Both the position numbers and the translations under genes were made by a program. A DNA stretch of 64,000 bases from Mycobacterium sp. URHD0025. Lineage in GTDB: Bacteria > Actinomycetota > Actinomycetes > Mycobacteriales > Mycobacteriaceae. The stretch is taken from assembly GCF_000426065.1 (NCBI RefSeq), contig NZ_AUEQ01000006.1, positions 62,001 through 126,000 on the forward strand. The letters are read 5' to 3'. Under the pieces are notes generated by a model that did no database searches, was not told the DNA's origin, and was given only the letters and a program-made list of their open reading frames with translations. Shown piece after piece: positions 44,589-53,876 of this stretch. How positions within the stretch are numbered: position 1 is the stretch's first letter; every line of letters begins with the position of its first letter.

Positions 44589-47500
44589 ATGCACCTCACG
44601 TCAGTGGAGTCGACGGAGCTGTTCGCCGGGCCGGAGGATGCCCCTCGGCAGCTGGTTCGGGTGCGATATGAGGACTGCGCCTCGCCGACGCCCGTGCGCA
44701 TCAGCGGGGACGGACTCTCCGGTGAGGCGATCGCCGCCGCAGGTGCGGGCACCCTCGAGATACCGGTGGATGTCGAGCGGGGGGTGCCCGGCGAGATCCG
44801 GGTTGGGCGAGTGGGCGACACCCGGTTCGATTTCACCGTCGCCGAACCCGGCTGGACGATGTACATGATCAGCCACTTCCACTACGACCCCGTCTGGTGG
44901 AACACCCAGGCCGCCTACACCAGCGTGTGGACCGAGGATCCACCCGGGCAATGTCGCCAGACCAACGGATTCGACCTGGTGCACGCACACCTCGAAATGG
45001 CCCGCCGCGAACCGGAATACAAGTTCGTGCTGGCCGAGGTGGACTATCTCAAGCCCTACTGGGACGCCCGGCCGCAAGACCGGGCCGACCTGCGCCGGTT
45101 CATCGCCGAGGGGCGCGTCGAAATCATGGGCGGCACCTACAACGAGCCCAACACCAACCTCACCAGCCCGGAGACCGCGATCCGGAACTTCGTGGCGGGC
45201 ATGGGTTTTCAGCGCGACGTGCTGGGCGCCGAGCCGGCCACCGCCTGGCAGCTCGACGTGTTCGGGCACGACCCGCAGTTTCCCGGGATGGCGGCCGATG
45301 TCGGCCTGACGTCCAGTTCGTGGGCGCGCGGACCGCATCACCAGTGGGGTCCGATGCAGAACGACGGCGACCCCGGGCGCATGCAGTTCGCGAGCGAGTT
45401 CGAGTGGATCGCGCCCTCGGGCCGAGGACTTCTCACCCACTACATGCCCGCCCACTACTCGGCCGGCTGGTGGATGGACTCCTCGGCCTCACTGGCCGAG
45501 GCCGAGCAATCGACCTACGCGCTGTTCACCAAACTCAAACGAGTTGCGTTGACCCGCAACGTGCTCCTGCCGGTCGGCACTGATTACACCCCACCCAACA
45601 AATGGGTCACCGAGATCCATCGCGACTGGAACTCACGCTACGTCTGGCCGAAGTTCGTGTGCGCGCTGCCGTCGGAGTTCTTCAGCGCGGTGCGCGCCGA
45701 AATCGACGAACGCGGGATCACACCATCCCCGCAGACCCGCGACATGAACCCGATCTACACCGGCAAGGACGTCTCCTACATCGACACCAAACAGGCCAAC
45801 CGGGCCGCCGAGGACGCGGTGCTCGACGCCGAGCGGTTCTCGGTATTCGCCGGACTGCTCGGTGGTGCGGATTATCCGCAGGCGGCGATGACCAAGGCGT
45901 GGGTGCAGCTGGCCTACGGTGCGCATCACGACGCGATCACCGGATCGGAATCCGATCAGGTCTACCTCGACCTGCTGACCGGCTGGCGCGACGCCTGGGA
46001 GCTGGGCGTCACCGCCCGCGACAATGCGCTGGCCGTGCTGTCGGAGGCGGTGGGCGGATCCAGCGGGCAGGAAACTGGCGACCCGGGCCTGAAAACCGTC
46101 GTGGTGTGGAATTCCTTGGCGCACAGTCGAAACGATATTGTCACCGTGCACCTGGACGCTCCGTTCTCCGGCGCGGTACTCGACAGCGACGGCAATGAGG
46201 TTCCCGTGCTTGTCGAGCACGACGGCGCCACCGTGAGCTGGCCGGCCCGTGACGTTCCGTCACTGGGGTGGCGGTCCTACCGCCTGGTCTCCGGGACGGC
46301 ACGCGGCTGGGAACCGCTGGCCGGCAGCGAGATCACCAACGGCCGCTATCGGCTGCGCGTCGACGCAGCCCGCGGCGGCGGCGTGTGCTCGCTGCTGGAC
46401 GACGGACGTGAGCTCATCGCCGACGGCGGTGTCGGCAATGAACTGGCCGTGTACGAGGAGTATCCGGCCCACCCGGAGGCCGGGGAAGGTCCGTGGCATC
46501 TGCTGCCCACGGGGCCGGTGGTGTATTCCTCGGCCGGCCCGGCCGAGGACGTGCGGTGTTTTCACAGTGGGCTCGGACAGCGGGTGATCGTGCGGGGCCG
46601 TATTCCAGACCTGTTGCGCTACACCCAGATCATCACACTGTGGTCCGATGTCGACCGCGTCGACTGCCGCACCGTGATCGATGAATTCGTCGGTTCGGAC
46701 CGCCTGGTGCGGCTGCGGTGGCCGTGCCCGGTGCCGGGCGCGATGCCGGTGAGTGAGGTCGGCGACGCCGTGATCGGCCGTGGATTCGGGTTGATGCACG
46801 ACCACAGCGCCGGGAGTGCCGGCAGTGCCGTTGACGCCGCCCAACACCCGTGGACACTGGACAACCCCGCGTACGGATGGTTCGGCCTGTCCTCGGCCGT
46901 ACGGGTGCGCATCGGATCCGCGGTACGGGCGGTCTCGGTGGCCGAGGTGGTGGCACCCGACAGTGCGGACCCGCGCGATCTGATGGTGGCCCTGGTGCGC
47001 GCCGGGGTCACCGCGACCTGCAGTGCCGCCGACAAGCCCCGCTACGGCGACCTCAGTGTGGACTCCAACCTGCCCGACACCCGCTTCGCACTCGGCGGTC
47101 CGGAGGAAAACCCCTTCACCGCAGCCGTTCTCGCCGAAGCGGACATCGCCTACGCCGACGAGCTCAAACGTCAGATCGACGCAACCGGATCCGCTCGGGT
47201 GTGGGTGCCCGCCGCCGCGCCGTTGACCGAGCACTGGGTACCCGGTGCCGATCTGCGTGGTGTGCGCACCCTGCCGGTACTGATCCTGGCCGGCCGTCTG
47301 GACGCGGTGGTCGATGACCTGGGTGACGCCGAGATCGCCGTGACCCAGCAGGCTCCCGCGGCGGCCGAACCGTTCGACGCCCGCACCGTCGCACTGCTCA
47401 ACCGGGGTGTGCCGAGCTTCGCCGTCGATGTCGACGGCACCCTGCACACGTCGCTCATGCGGTCCTGCACCGGATGGCCGTCCGGCACCTGGATCGACCC

Positions 47501-48773
47501 GCCGCGGCGCACCGCACCGGACGGGTCCAACTTCCAATTGCAGCACTGGACACACACATTCGACTACGCACTGGTCGCCGGGCCCGGTGACTGGCGGGCG
47601 GCGGGGATCGCACCTCGTGCCGCGGAGTTCAACCGACCGCTGCGGCCAGTGGTGGTCGAGGCGGCCGGTGGTGGCGGGTTACCCGCGTGGGGGTCGCTGC
47701 TGGAGATCGAGCCGGCAGGCAAGGTGCAACTCGGTGCACTCAAGGCCGCCGGTAATCCGTTGGCCTCAGGCAGCGTGCGCAGCGCCGATCCGGCCGACGG
47801 CGTCACCGCGCGGCTGGTCGAGATCACCGGCAGCACCACCGAAGTGACGCTCCGCTCCGGTCTGCGAGCGGTCTCCGCCGCCGCCCACGTCAACCTGCTG
47901 GAGGAACCGACCCCCGAGCAGCCGGCAGAGCTGAGCCTGCACGGCTACCAGATCGCCACCGTGTCAACCCGACTCAACCTGCCCAAGGTGCTGCGCGCGG
48001 AGCACCGGCAGTTGGCACCGGAGGCCGAGGCGGCCCAGCCGCTGTACGCCCGCTACTGGCTGCACAATCGTGGCCCGGCGCCGTTGGGCGGCCTGCCCGC
48101 CGTCGCGTATCTGCATCCGGAGAGCATTGCCGGGCAACCCGGTACCGACGTGGTGGTGTGCCTGACCGCGGCCAGCGATTGCACCGACGACGCCCTGCAC
48201 GGGCGCGTCAGGTTGTTCGGACCGCCCGGGTGGGAGGTGCAGCCCGCGGAACTGCCCTACGTGTTGCCGCCCGGGGGTCACCTGGAAACCGATGTGGTGC
48301 TGAGTATTCCGGCCGGGGCGGCGCCCGGTCTGTACCCGTTGCGCGCCGAGCTGGCGGTGACCGGCGGTGGTGAGACTCTGCCGCCGTCGTGGCGGCAGCT
48401 GGTCGAGGACGTCTGCGTCGTCACCATCGGCGAGTCCGGTGCTGACGCCGGACCTCATGTGCTCAAGCTGGTATCCGAGCCGCAGGCGGTCGACGTCAAG
48501 GCCGGTGGGACGGCGCGCCTGGCGATCACGATCGGTACCGATGCGCGTACGGGCCTGGCAGCCGAGGCGCACCTGATCAGTCCGTGGGGAACCTGGGAGT
48601 GGATGGGACCGGCCGCGGCGGGTGTCGAGGTGCCCGCGGGTGGCACCGCCGAGATCGGGTTCGACGTCGCACCGCCATCGTGGGTCGAGCCGGGGGAATG
48701 GTGGGCGTTGATCCGGGTGGGATGTGCCGGACGGCTGATCTACTCACCCGCGGTGAAGGTGACGGTCCGATGA
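44589..48773 (+). CDS. Alpha-mannosidase, glycoside hydrolase family 38
   Basis: The 1394-residue product contains the GH38 catalytic domain. MISHFHYDPVWWNTQAAYTS (about 94-113) gives zinc ligands His and Asp; AWQLDVFGHDPQFPGM contains the nucleophile Asp at about residue 223; YGAHHDAITGSESDQVYLD provides the later His residues. The C-terminal half is beta-rich, including NEW3-like domains. No signal peptide is visible, so it likely acts in the cytosol. From memory it is in the Rv0648 position. It overlaps the next gene by ATGA. Confidence 0.92.
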   Translation: MHLTSVESTELFAGPEDAPRQLVRVRYEDCASPTPVRISGDGLSGEAIAAAGAGTLEIPVDVERGVPGEIRVGRVGDTRFDFTVAEPGWTMYMISHFHYDPVWWNTQAAYTSVWTEDPPGQCRQTNGFDLVHAHLEMARREPEYKFVLAEVDYLKPYWDARPQDRADLRRFIAEGRVEIMGGTYNEPNTNLTSPETAIRNFVAGMGFQRDVLGAEPATAWQLDVFGHDPQFPGMAADVGLTSSSWARGPHHQWGPMQNDGDPGRMQFASEFEWIAPSGRGLLTHYMPAHYSAGWWMDSSASLAEAEQSTYALFTKLKRVALTRNVLLPVGTDYTPPNKWVTEIHRDWNSRYVWPKFVCALPSEFFSAVRAEIDERGITPSPQTRDMNPIYTGKDVSYIDTKQANRAAEDAVLDAERFSVFAGLLGGADYPQAAMTKAWVQLAYGAHHDAITGSESDQVYLDLLTGWRDAWELGVTARDNALAVLSEAVGGSSGQETGDPGLKTVVVWNSLAHSRNDIVTVHLDAPFSGAVLDSDGNEVPVLVEHDGATVSWPARDVPSLGWRSYRLVSGTARGWEPLAGSEITNGRYRLRVDAARGGGVCSLLDDGRELIADGGVGNELAVYEEYPAHPEAGEGPWHLLPTGPVVYSSAGPAEDVRCFHSGLGQRVIVRGRIPDLLRYTQIITLWSDVDRVDCRTVIDEFVGSDRLVRLRWPCPVPGAMPVSEVGDAVIGRGFGLMHDHSAGSAGSAVDAAQHPWTLDNPAYGWFGLSSAVRVRIGSAVRAVSVAEVVAPDSADPRDLMVALVRAGVTATCSAADKPRYGDLSVDSNLPDTRFALGGPEENPFTAAVLAEADIAYADELKRQIDATGSARVWVPAAAPLTEHWVPGADLRGVRTLPVLILAGRLDAVVDDLGDAEIAVTQQAPAAAEPFDARTVALLNRGVPSFAVDVDGTLHTSLMRSCTGWPSGTWIDPPRRTAPDGSNFQLQHWTHTFDYALVAGPGDWRAAGIAPRAAEFNRPLRPVVVEAAGGGGLPAWGSLLEIEPAGKVQLGALKAAGNPLASGSVRSADPADGVTARLVEITGSTTEVTLRSGLRAVSAAAHVNLLEEPTPEQPAELSLHGYQIATVSTRLNLPKVLRAEHRQLAPEAEAAQPLYARYWLHNRGPAPLGGLPAVAYLHPESIAGQPGTDVVVCLTAASDCTDDALHGRVRLFGPPGWEVQPAELPYVLPPGGHLETDVVLSIPAGAAPGLYPLRAELAVTGGGETLPPSWRQLVEDVCVVTIGESGADAGPHVLKLVSEPQAVDVKAGGTARLAITIGTDARTGLAAEAHLISPWGTWEWMGPAAAGVEVPAGGTAEIGFDVAPPSWVEPGEWWALIRVGCAGRLIYSPAVKVTVR

Positions 48774-49378
48774 ACATCGCGGCGCGGGTGGCCGGAAACC
48801 CGGTGTCGGTCAAGGAGATCGATGAGCGGGAGGCCATGTTGCGAGCGGGCAACCGGGCCTCCGCACTACCGCGGCCCGGCACCAGTGAGGGCCGTCAGTT
48901 GCGTCGCTGGCTCACTCAACTGGTGGTGGCCGAACGGGTGGTCGACGGCGAGGCCCTCGCGCGCGGCCTGACCGCGGCCGGCGCTCCCACCTTGGACGAG
49001 GTGCTGCCCGATACCGCGGCGCGGTTGGAGATCGGCAGTGTTGCCGCTGCCACGCTGGCCTCACCCCTGTCGCGCGCGGTATTCGCGGATGTCACTGCCG
49101 CAGTAGATGTTTCGTATTCAGAGGTGGCCGGCTATCACGCGCGCAATCCGCTGCGCTTCGCCGCGGCCCCCGCCGGGCCGCACGGATGGCGCACGTCTCC
49201 TGCCGCGCCGTCCCTCGACGAGGTGCACGACCGGATTCGCGCTCATCTCCGAGCGGCCGCCCGACGGCGCGCGTTCCGTCAGTGGCTCGATGCGCGTTGC
49301 GCGGCCTTGGTGGAACTGGCGCCCGGCTACGAACACCCCGGCGACCCGCGACAACCGGACAACACGCACAAGCACTAG
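48770..49378 (+). CDS. Conserved mycobacterial protein (Rv0649-like)
   Basis: The 202-residue product begins MNIAARVAGNPVSVKEIDER; helical throughout, with a pattern (VNG-like start, QLRRWLTQLVVAERVV) like SurA/PpiC N-terminal chaperone helices. The M. tuberculosis gene in this position has been labelled fabD2, but I see no GHSxG or other acyltransferase motif here. Coupling to the alpha-mannosidase (ATGA) suggests a helper role such as a folding or assembly factor. The ROK gene follows after 13 nt. Confidence 0.65.
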   Translation: MNIAARVAGNPVSVKEIDEREAMLRAGNRASALPRPGTSEGRQLRRWLTQLVVAERVVDGEALARGLTAAGAPTLDEVLPDTAARLEIGSVAAATLASPLSRAVFADVTAAVDVSYSEVAGYHARNPLRFAAAPAGPHGWRTSPAAPSLDEVHDRIRAHLRAAARRRAFRQWLDARCAALVELAPGYEHPGDPRQPDNTHKH

Positions 49379-49391
49379 AGGTGAGACCCGT

Positions 49392-50297
49392 ATGGCACCG
49401 AAAGCCCTGACCATGGCGCTCGACATCGGCGGCACCAAGGTCGCCGCCGGCCTGGTCGATCCTGACGGACGTTTGATCCATCGGGCCCAGCTGCCGACCC
49501 CGGACGGTGATGCCGAGGCTGTGTGGGCCGTCGTCGAGAAGCTGCTCGGTGAGACGATGCAGCGCGCAGACGGAGCCGCGACGGCCGTCGGCGTGGCTTC
49601 CGCCGGGCCGATCGATCTTCCCAACGGCACGGTAAGCCCCATCAACATCGTTGAATGGCAAAGCTTTCCGATCGTGGAGCGGGTTGCCGGCGTGACCCGC
49701 CTGCCGGTGCGGCTCGGCGGCGACGGGCTCTGTATGGCTCTGGGGGAGCAGTGGTGCGGCGCCGGCCGGGGTGCGCAGTTCCTGCTCGGCATGGTGGTGT
49801 CGACCGGCGTCGGTGGCGGCCTGGTGCTCGACGGCGCACCCTATGACGGCCGCACCGGCAACGCCGGTCATGTCGGCCACGTCGTCGTCGCCCCTGACGG
49901 AGGTGAGTTGTGTACCTGCGGCGGGCACGGTTGTGTCGAGACGATCGCCTCAGGGCCGAGCATGGTGCGGTGGGCCCGGCAGCATGGGTGGGACGGAACG
50001 GATGCCAAGGCCCTTGGCGAGGCGGCGAATCAGGGAAATGAGTTGGCCCTCAACGCATTCCACCGCAGTGCCCGCGCGGTGGCGGCGATGATCGCGTCGG
50101 TGGGCGCGGTGTGCGACCTGGACCTGGTGGCGATCGGTGGGGGAGTCGCCAAGTCCGGGGCGCTGCTGTTCGCCCCGCTGCGCGCGGCGCTGGTCGACTA
50201 CGCGGGGCTGGACTTCCTGCGCGGGCTGCGGGTGGTGCCGGCCGAACTCGGCGGGGACGCCGGCCTGGTCGGCGCGGCGGCACTGGCGCGTGCCTGA
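49392..50297 (+). CDS. ROK-family sugar kinase
   Basis: The 301-residue product has ALDIGGTKVAAGLVDPDG (phosphate loop), MVVSTGVGGGLVLDG and the zinc motif GGELCTCGGHGCVETIASG. These mark ROK glucokinase/mannokinase-type enzymes. Behind a GH38 mannosidase, mannose or a related hexose is a reasonable substrate. Its last 100 bp overlap the convergent HxlR gene. Confidence 0.9.
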   Translation: MAPKALTMALDIGGTKVAAGLVDPDGRLIHRAQLPTPDGDAEAVWAVVEKLLGETMQRADGAATAVGVASAGPIDLPNGTVSPINIVEWQSFPIVERVAGVTRLPVRLGGDGLCMALGEQWCGAGRGAQFLLGMVVSTGVGGGLVLDGAPYDGRTGNAGHVGHVVVAPDGGELCTCGGHGCVETIASGPSMVRWARQHGWDGTDAKALGEAANQGNELALNAFHRSARAVAAMIASVGAVCDLDLVAIGGGVAKSGALLFAPLRAALVDYAGLDFLRGLRVVPAELGGDAGLVGAAALARA

Positions 50298-50671
50298 GGC
50301 TGTCGGCGTATCCGGTGCCTGGGCTTCTGCTGCTGGATCGCCATGTGGGTGCGGCCCCAATCGCACAGTGCCGCCAGCACCGGCGCCAGCGTCCTGCCGT
50401 ACTCCGAGATCGAGTAATGCACGCACGGTGGCACCGTGCCCGCGTCATGGCGGTCGATGATCCCGGCGTCGACCAGATCATGAAGATGCCGGATGAGCAT
50501 GCGTTCGGTGATCTCGGGGATGCTGCGGCGCAGCTCGGCGGTGCGCATGGGGCCCTCGGCCAGGCGCCACAGGATGGTGCCCTTCCAGCGCCCGTCGATG
50601 ACCGACAGGGTCGCGTCGATCGGGCACTCGCCGACCTCTTTCTTGGACACCGCCATATTCCAGCCTTCCAT
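50198..50671 (-). CDS. HxlR-family regulator with C-terminal extension
   Basis: The 157-residue product has an HxlR winged helix: CPIDATLSVIDGRWKGTILW and ITERMLIRHLHDLVDAGIID, ending normally near WGRTHM. A further 45 or so residues are low-complexity (Arg, Pro, Ser, Ala) and are encoded antisense to the ROK gene, suggesting loss of the original stop. The N-terminal Cys could sense oxidants or electrophiles. ATG 50671. It is divergent from the DUF1772-like gene. Confidence 0.82.
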   Translation of the reverse strand: MEGWNMAVSKKEVGECPIDATLSVIDGRWKGTILWRLAEGPMRTAELRRSIPEITERMLIRHLHDLVDAGIIDRHDAGTVPPCVHYSISEYGRTLAPVLAALCDWGRTHMAIQQQKPRHRIRRQPQARASAAAPTRPASPPSSAGTTRSPRRKSSPA

Positions 50672-50672
50672 G

Positions 50673-50715
50673 CTGACTAATTTGTCAGTACCTTGTTTTT
50701 TGTCAGCGTACTGAC
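50673..50715. promoter_or_regulatory. Clustered inverted repeats, probable HxlR operators
   Basis: GTCAGTAC (50684-50691) and GTACTGAC (50708-50715) are perfect inverted arms. CTGAC-6-GTCAG (50673-50688) and GTCAG-4-CTGAC (50702-50715) form two further palindromes, all between the divergent genes. Confidence 0.6.
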
Positions 50716-50728
50716 CAGGGTCGATGGC

Positions 50729-51193
50729 GTGAACGAAATCGTGCAGATCCTCGCCGTGATCATCACCGGACCGCTTCTCGGCGTCGAGTACGGCGTCGCC
50801 GCATTCACCAATCCGATCCTGCGGCGGTTGCCCGACGCCGCCTACCGTCAGGCGCGCAGCACCGGCGGCCGGCTCCTCGGGAAGGTGATGCCGTTCTGGT
50901 ACTCGGGGGCAGTGGCGCTGCTGATCGCTGCCACAGCGTGGAGCCCGGGACCGTTGCTCATCACCGCGGTGGTGCTGATGGGGCTGGTCATGCTGCTCAG
51001 CCTCACCACGCTGGTGCCGATCAACAACCGCGTCGCCGCGGGGTTCGGTGAGGATGGCAGTGCCGAGGGCGGAGGTGGTGTCGACGCCGAACAGCTCGAC
51101 GAGCTCACCCGGCGCTGGGACCGTCTGCACTGGTTGAGGGTCGGACTGCTCGGCGCCGCGTTCGTCTGTCTGGTGCTGGCCGGCGCGCTCTGA
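50729..51193 (+). CDS. Four-helix membrane protein, DUF1772-like
   Basis: The 154-residue product has four hydrophobic helices and a polar Asp/Gly-rich loop at about 108-125. ANTHRONE-oxygenase-like DUF1772 proteins have this plan: GVEYGVAAFTNPILRRLPD, an asparagine (NPIL) and a VPINNRVA motif, both visible here. GTG 50729 is used (AGGG 8 nt upstream). Probably controlled by the divergent HxlR gene. Confidence 0.7.
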   Translation: MNEIVQILAVIITGPLLGVEYGVAAFTNPILRRLPDAAYRQARSTGGRLLGKVMPFWYSGAVALLIAATAWSPGPLLITAVVLMGLVMLLSLTTLVPINNRVAAGFGEDGSAEGGGGVDAEQLDELTRRWDRLHWLRVGLLGAAFVCLVLAGAL

Positions 51194-51212
51194 AGCCGCG
51201 ACCGTTCTCGTT

Positions 51213-51242
51213 TTGGCTGATCGGTGGGTGTTCGGCTACTCT
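51213..51242 (+). promoter_or_regulatory. Candidate rplJL promoter
   Basis: TTGGCT (51213-51218), 18 bp spacer, TACTCT (51237-51242). It starts a leader of about 260 nt before rplJ. Confidence 0.5.
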
Positions 51243-51339
51243 GGTCGAGTTCCACCGAAGACCGTTGGTCACCGATGAGCGCTTGGACGAAGTTCAGGTA
51301 GCTCGCTAATTGGTTGAAGGTCCGGAAGTGTCTGTTGTT

Positions 51340-51480
51340 CTTCGCGCAAGCGGCTCATCAGAAACCCGGCGGCCCACGCAGGAGGACGAGGCTTGAGCCA
51401 GTTTCGTGCTGGTTATATCTGCGCCCCGACCTGTCTGCGTCGGGGCGTTCGTCATTTCACGGCCCCAAGTTGGTGGAGCG
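51340..51480 (+). promoter_or_regulatory. L10 leader region with hairpin
   Basis: The 51250-51507 leader contains a strong stem GCCCCGAC/GTCGGGGC (51423-51446) followed by T/C-rich sequence, and other potential pairing upstream. Position and size fit the autoregulatory r-protein L10 leader bound by L10-(L12)4. Boundaries are approximate. Confidence 0.45.
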
Positions 51481-51507
51481 CCCGATACCCACCACAAGGA
51501 GGCATGC

Positions 51508-52035
51508 ATGGCCAAGGCTGACAAAGCCACGGCGGTTGCCGACATTGCTGAGCAGTTCAAGGCGTCGACGGCCACCGTCGTCACCGAGTACCGCGGGCTG
51601 ACTGTGGCGAACCTGGCTGAGCTGCGTCGTTCCCTCGGCGACTCCGCCTCGTACACCGTCGCCAAGAACACTCTGGTGAAGCGCGCCGCGTCCGAAGCCG
51701 GCATTGAAGGTCTCGACGAGCTGTTCGCCGGTCCCACGGCGATCGCGTTCGTCCAGGGTGAGCCGGTTGACGCCGCCAAGGCGATCAAGAAGTTCGCCAA
51801 GGACAACAAGGCGCTCGTCATCAAGGGCGGCTACATGGACGGCAAAGCGCTGTCCGTCGCCGACGTAGAGAAGATCGCCGACCTCGAGTCGCGCGAGGTT
51901 CTGCTCGCCAAGCTGGCAGGTGCCATGAAGGGCAACCTGTCCAAGGCCGCCGGCCTGTTCAACGCTCCCGCTTCTCAGGTTGCCCGCCTCGCCGCGGCGC
52001 TGCAGGAGAAGAAGGCCGCTGAGGAAGCCGCTTAG
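51508..52035 (+). CDS. rplJ: Ribosomal protein uL10
   Basis: The 175-residue product reads [36 protein letters not shown] and [10 protein letters not shown], typical of L10. It anchors L7/L12 dimers to the stalk. ATG 51508 has AAGGAGG (51497-51502) upstream; ATG 51504 is out of frame. rplL follows after 89 nt. Confidence 0.97.
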   Translation: MAKADKATAVADIAEQFKASTATVVTEYRGLTVANLAELRRSLGDSASYTVAKNTLVKRAASEAGIEGLDELFAGPTAIAFVQGEPVDAAKAIKKFAKDNKALVIKGGYMDGKALSVADVEKIADLESREVLLAKLAGAMKGNLSKAAGLFNAPASQVARLAAALQEKKAAEEAA

Positions 52036-52124
52036 CAGCTGCGTCGCTCGAACCGCTGCGCAATCGCAAACCGCATTCGCACAACCCCCAACATCTGTAA
52101 GAAAAATCAGGAAGGACCATAAAC

Positions 52125-52511
52125 ATGGCCAAGCTGTCCACTGACGAACTGCTCGATGCGTTCAAGGAAATGACCCTGCTGGAGCTCTCTGAGTTCGTGA
52201 AGCAGTTCGAAGAGGTCTTCGAGGTCACCGCTGCCGCTCCGGTCGCCGTTGCCGCCGCGGGTGCCGCCCCGGCCGCCGCCGAGGCCGCCGAAGAGCAGTC
52301 GGAATTCGACGTCATCCTCGAAGGTGCCGGCGAGAAGAAGATCGGCGTCATCAAGGTCGTCCGCGAGATCGTCTCCGGCCTGGGCCTGAAGGAAGCCAAG
52401 GATCTGGTCGACGGCGCTCCCAAGCCGCTGCTGGAGAAGGTCACCAAGGAGGCCGCCGAGGACGCCAAGGCCAAGCTCGAGGCCGCAGGCGCCAGCGTCA
52501 CCGTCAAGTAG
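52125..52511 (+). CDS. rplL: Ribosomal protein bL12 (L7/L12)
   Basis: The 128-residue product has the N-terminal dimer helix, an Ala-rich hinge ([20 protein letters not shown]) and the factor-binding domain [20 protein letters not shown]. It recruits translational GTPases. A strong terminator follows. Confidence 0.97.
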   Translation: MAKLSTDELLDAFKEMTLLELSEFVKQFEEVFEVTAAAPVAVAAAGAAPAAAEAAEEQSEFDVILEGAGEKKIGVIKVVREIVSGLGLKEAKDLVDGAPKPLLEKVTKEAAEDAKAKLEAAGASVTVK

Positions 52512-52526
52512 TCCGAACCGGACCGC

Positions 52527-52565
52527 AAGAACCCCCGAATCCCCACGGATTCGGGGGTTCTTTGC
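52527..52565 (+). terminator. Rho-independent terminator after rplL
   Basis: 16-bp perfect stem (AAGAACCCCCGAATCC, 52527-52542, and 52547-52562), CCAC loop, T-run at 52559-52563. The 147 bp to mkl hold a TATGGT -10-like hexamer at 52650-52655. Confidence 0.9.
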
Positions 52566-52712
52566 TTGTATGAACTGGATTGGTCCGGTCGGCCCCCGGG
52601 TACTCCTGGATATTGGGAGACAAGCATGTGTGGGGCGCGTCGCGTGCGCTATGGTGACTCAAGCCACAGGCCGCAGCAGGTGGCGGGGTGAGCCGTAGGC
52701 GGAAGGATCTTT

Positions 52713-53798
52713 ATGGGCGTCCAGATCGATGTGACGGGACTGAGCAAATCTTTCGGATCGTCAAAGATTTGGGAAGACGTCACGTTGACGGTTCCCGAGG
52801 GCGAGGTCAGCGTGTTGCTGGGCCCGTCCGGTACCGGTAAATCGGTGTTCCTGAAGTCCCTGATCGGTCTCCTGCGTCCGGAGCGCGGCTCGATCGTCAT
52901 CGACGGCACCAACATCCTTGAGTGCTCGGCCAAAGAGCTCTACGAAATCCGCACGTTGTTCGGTGTGCTGTTCCAGGACGGTGCGCTGTTCGGCTCGATG
53001 AACATCTATGACAACACCGCCTTCCCGTTGCGTGAGCACACGAAGAAGAGCGAGTCCGAGATCCGCAACATCGTCATGGAGAAGCTCGACCTGGTCGGTA
53101 TGCCCAATGACGGACACAAGTTCCCCGGCGAGATCTCCGGCGGTATGCGCAAGCGCGCCGGCCTGGCCCGCGCCCTGGTGCTCGACCCGAAGATCATCCT
53201 GTGCGACGAGCCGGACTCCGGTCTGGACCCGGTGCGTACCGCATACCTGTCGCAGCTGCTGATCGACATCAACGCGCAGATCGACGCGACGGTGCTGATC
53301 GTGACGCACAACATCAACATCGCCCGGACGGTGCCCGACAACATCGGCATGCTGTTCCGCAAGCAGCTGGTCATGTTCGGCCCCCGCGAGGTGCTGCTGA
53401 CCAGTGAAGAGCCCGTCGTCAAGCAGTTCCTCAACGGTCGTCGTATCGGCCCGATCGGTATGTCGGAGGAGAAGGACGAGGCGACCGCGGCCGCCGAGCA
53501 GGCCATGATCGAGGCCGGCCAGCACGACGGTGGTGTCGAGGAGATCGAGGGTGTGCCGCCGCAGCTGATGGCGACGCCGGGTATGCCGGAGCGCAAGGCC
53601 GTGGGCCGGCGCCAGGCTCGGGTGCGCGAGATCCTGCACACGCTGCCGCCGGCTGCGCAGGCCGCGATCCTCGACGACCTCGAGGGCACGCACAAGCTGC
53701 CGGTGCACCAGTTCGCCGATGAGCCCACCGCACGCCACCACCGCCCGGTCGAGGACGACGCCCCGACCGGAGCCATCGAGGTTCCTCACCAGAGCTGA
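52713..53798 (+). CDS. mkl: MceG/Mkl, ATPase of Mce lipid import systems
   Basis: The 361-residue product is an ABC ATPase. Walker A GPSGTGKS, Q-loop FQDG, signature ISGGMRKR and Walker B ILCDEPDSGLDP, plus a mycobacterial C-terminal extension of about 110 residues. It powers Mce1/Mce4 import of fatty acids and cholesterol with YrbE permeases. The start ATG 52713 follows GGAAGGA. A terminator lies at 53808-53842. Confidence 0.93.
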   Translation: MGVQIDVTGLSKSFGSSKIWEDVTLTVPEGEVSVLLGPSGTGKSVFLKSLIGLLRPERGSIVIDGTNILECSAKELYEIRTLFGVLFQDGALFGSMNIYDNTAFPLREHTKKSESEIRNIVMEKLDLVGMPNDGHKFPGEISGGMRKRAGLARALVLDPKIILCDEPDSGLDPVRTAYLSQLLIDINAQIDATVLIVTHNINIARTVPDNIGMLFRKQLVMFGPREVLLTSEEPVVKQFLNGRRIGPIGMSEEKDEATAAAEQAMIEAGQHDGGVEEIEGVPPQLMATPGMPERKAVGRRQARVREILHTLPPAAQAAILDDLEGTHKLPVHQFADEPTARHHRPVEDDAPTGAIEVPHQS

Positions 53799-53807
53799 GT
53801 TTCATCG

Positions 53808-53842
53808 AATCAGGCCGGACCCCAGGGTCCGGCCTGATTTGT
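53808..53842 (+). terminator. Rho-independent terminator after mkl
   Basis: 15-bp stem AATCAGGCCGGACCC/GGGTCCGGCCTGATT around a 2 nt loop (53823-53824), then T-rich. It ends 34 nt before the next gene. Confidence 0.85.
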
Positions 53843-53876
53843 GTCCCAGACACGTCGCAGACAGCCAGGAGCCGAC

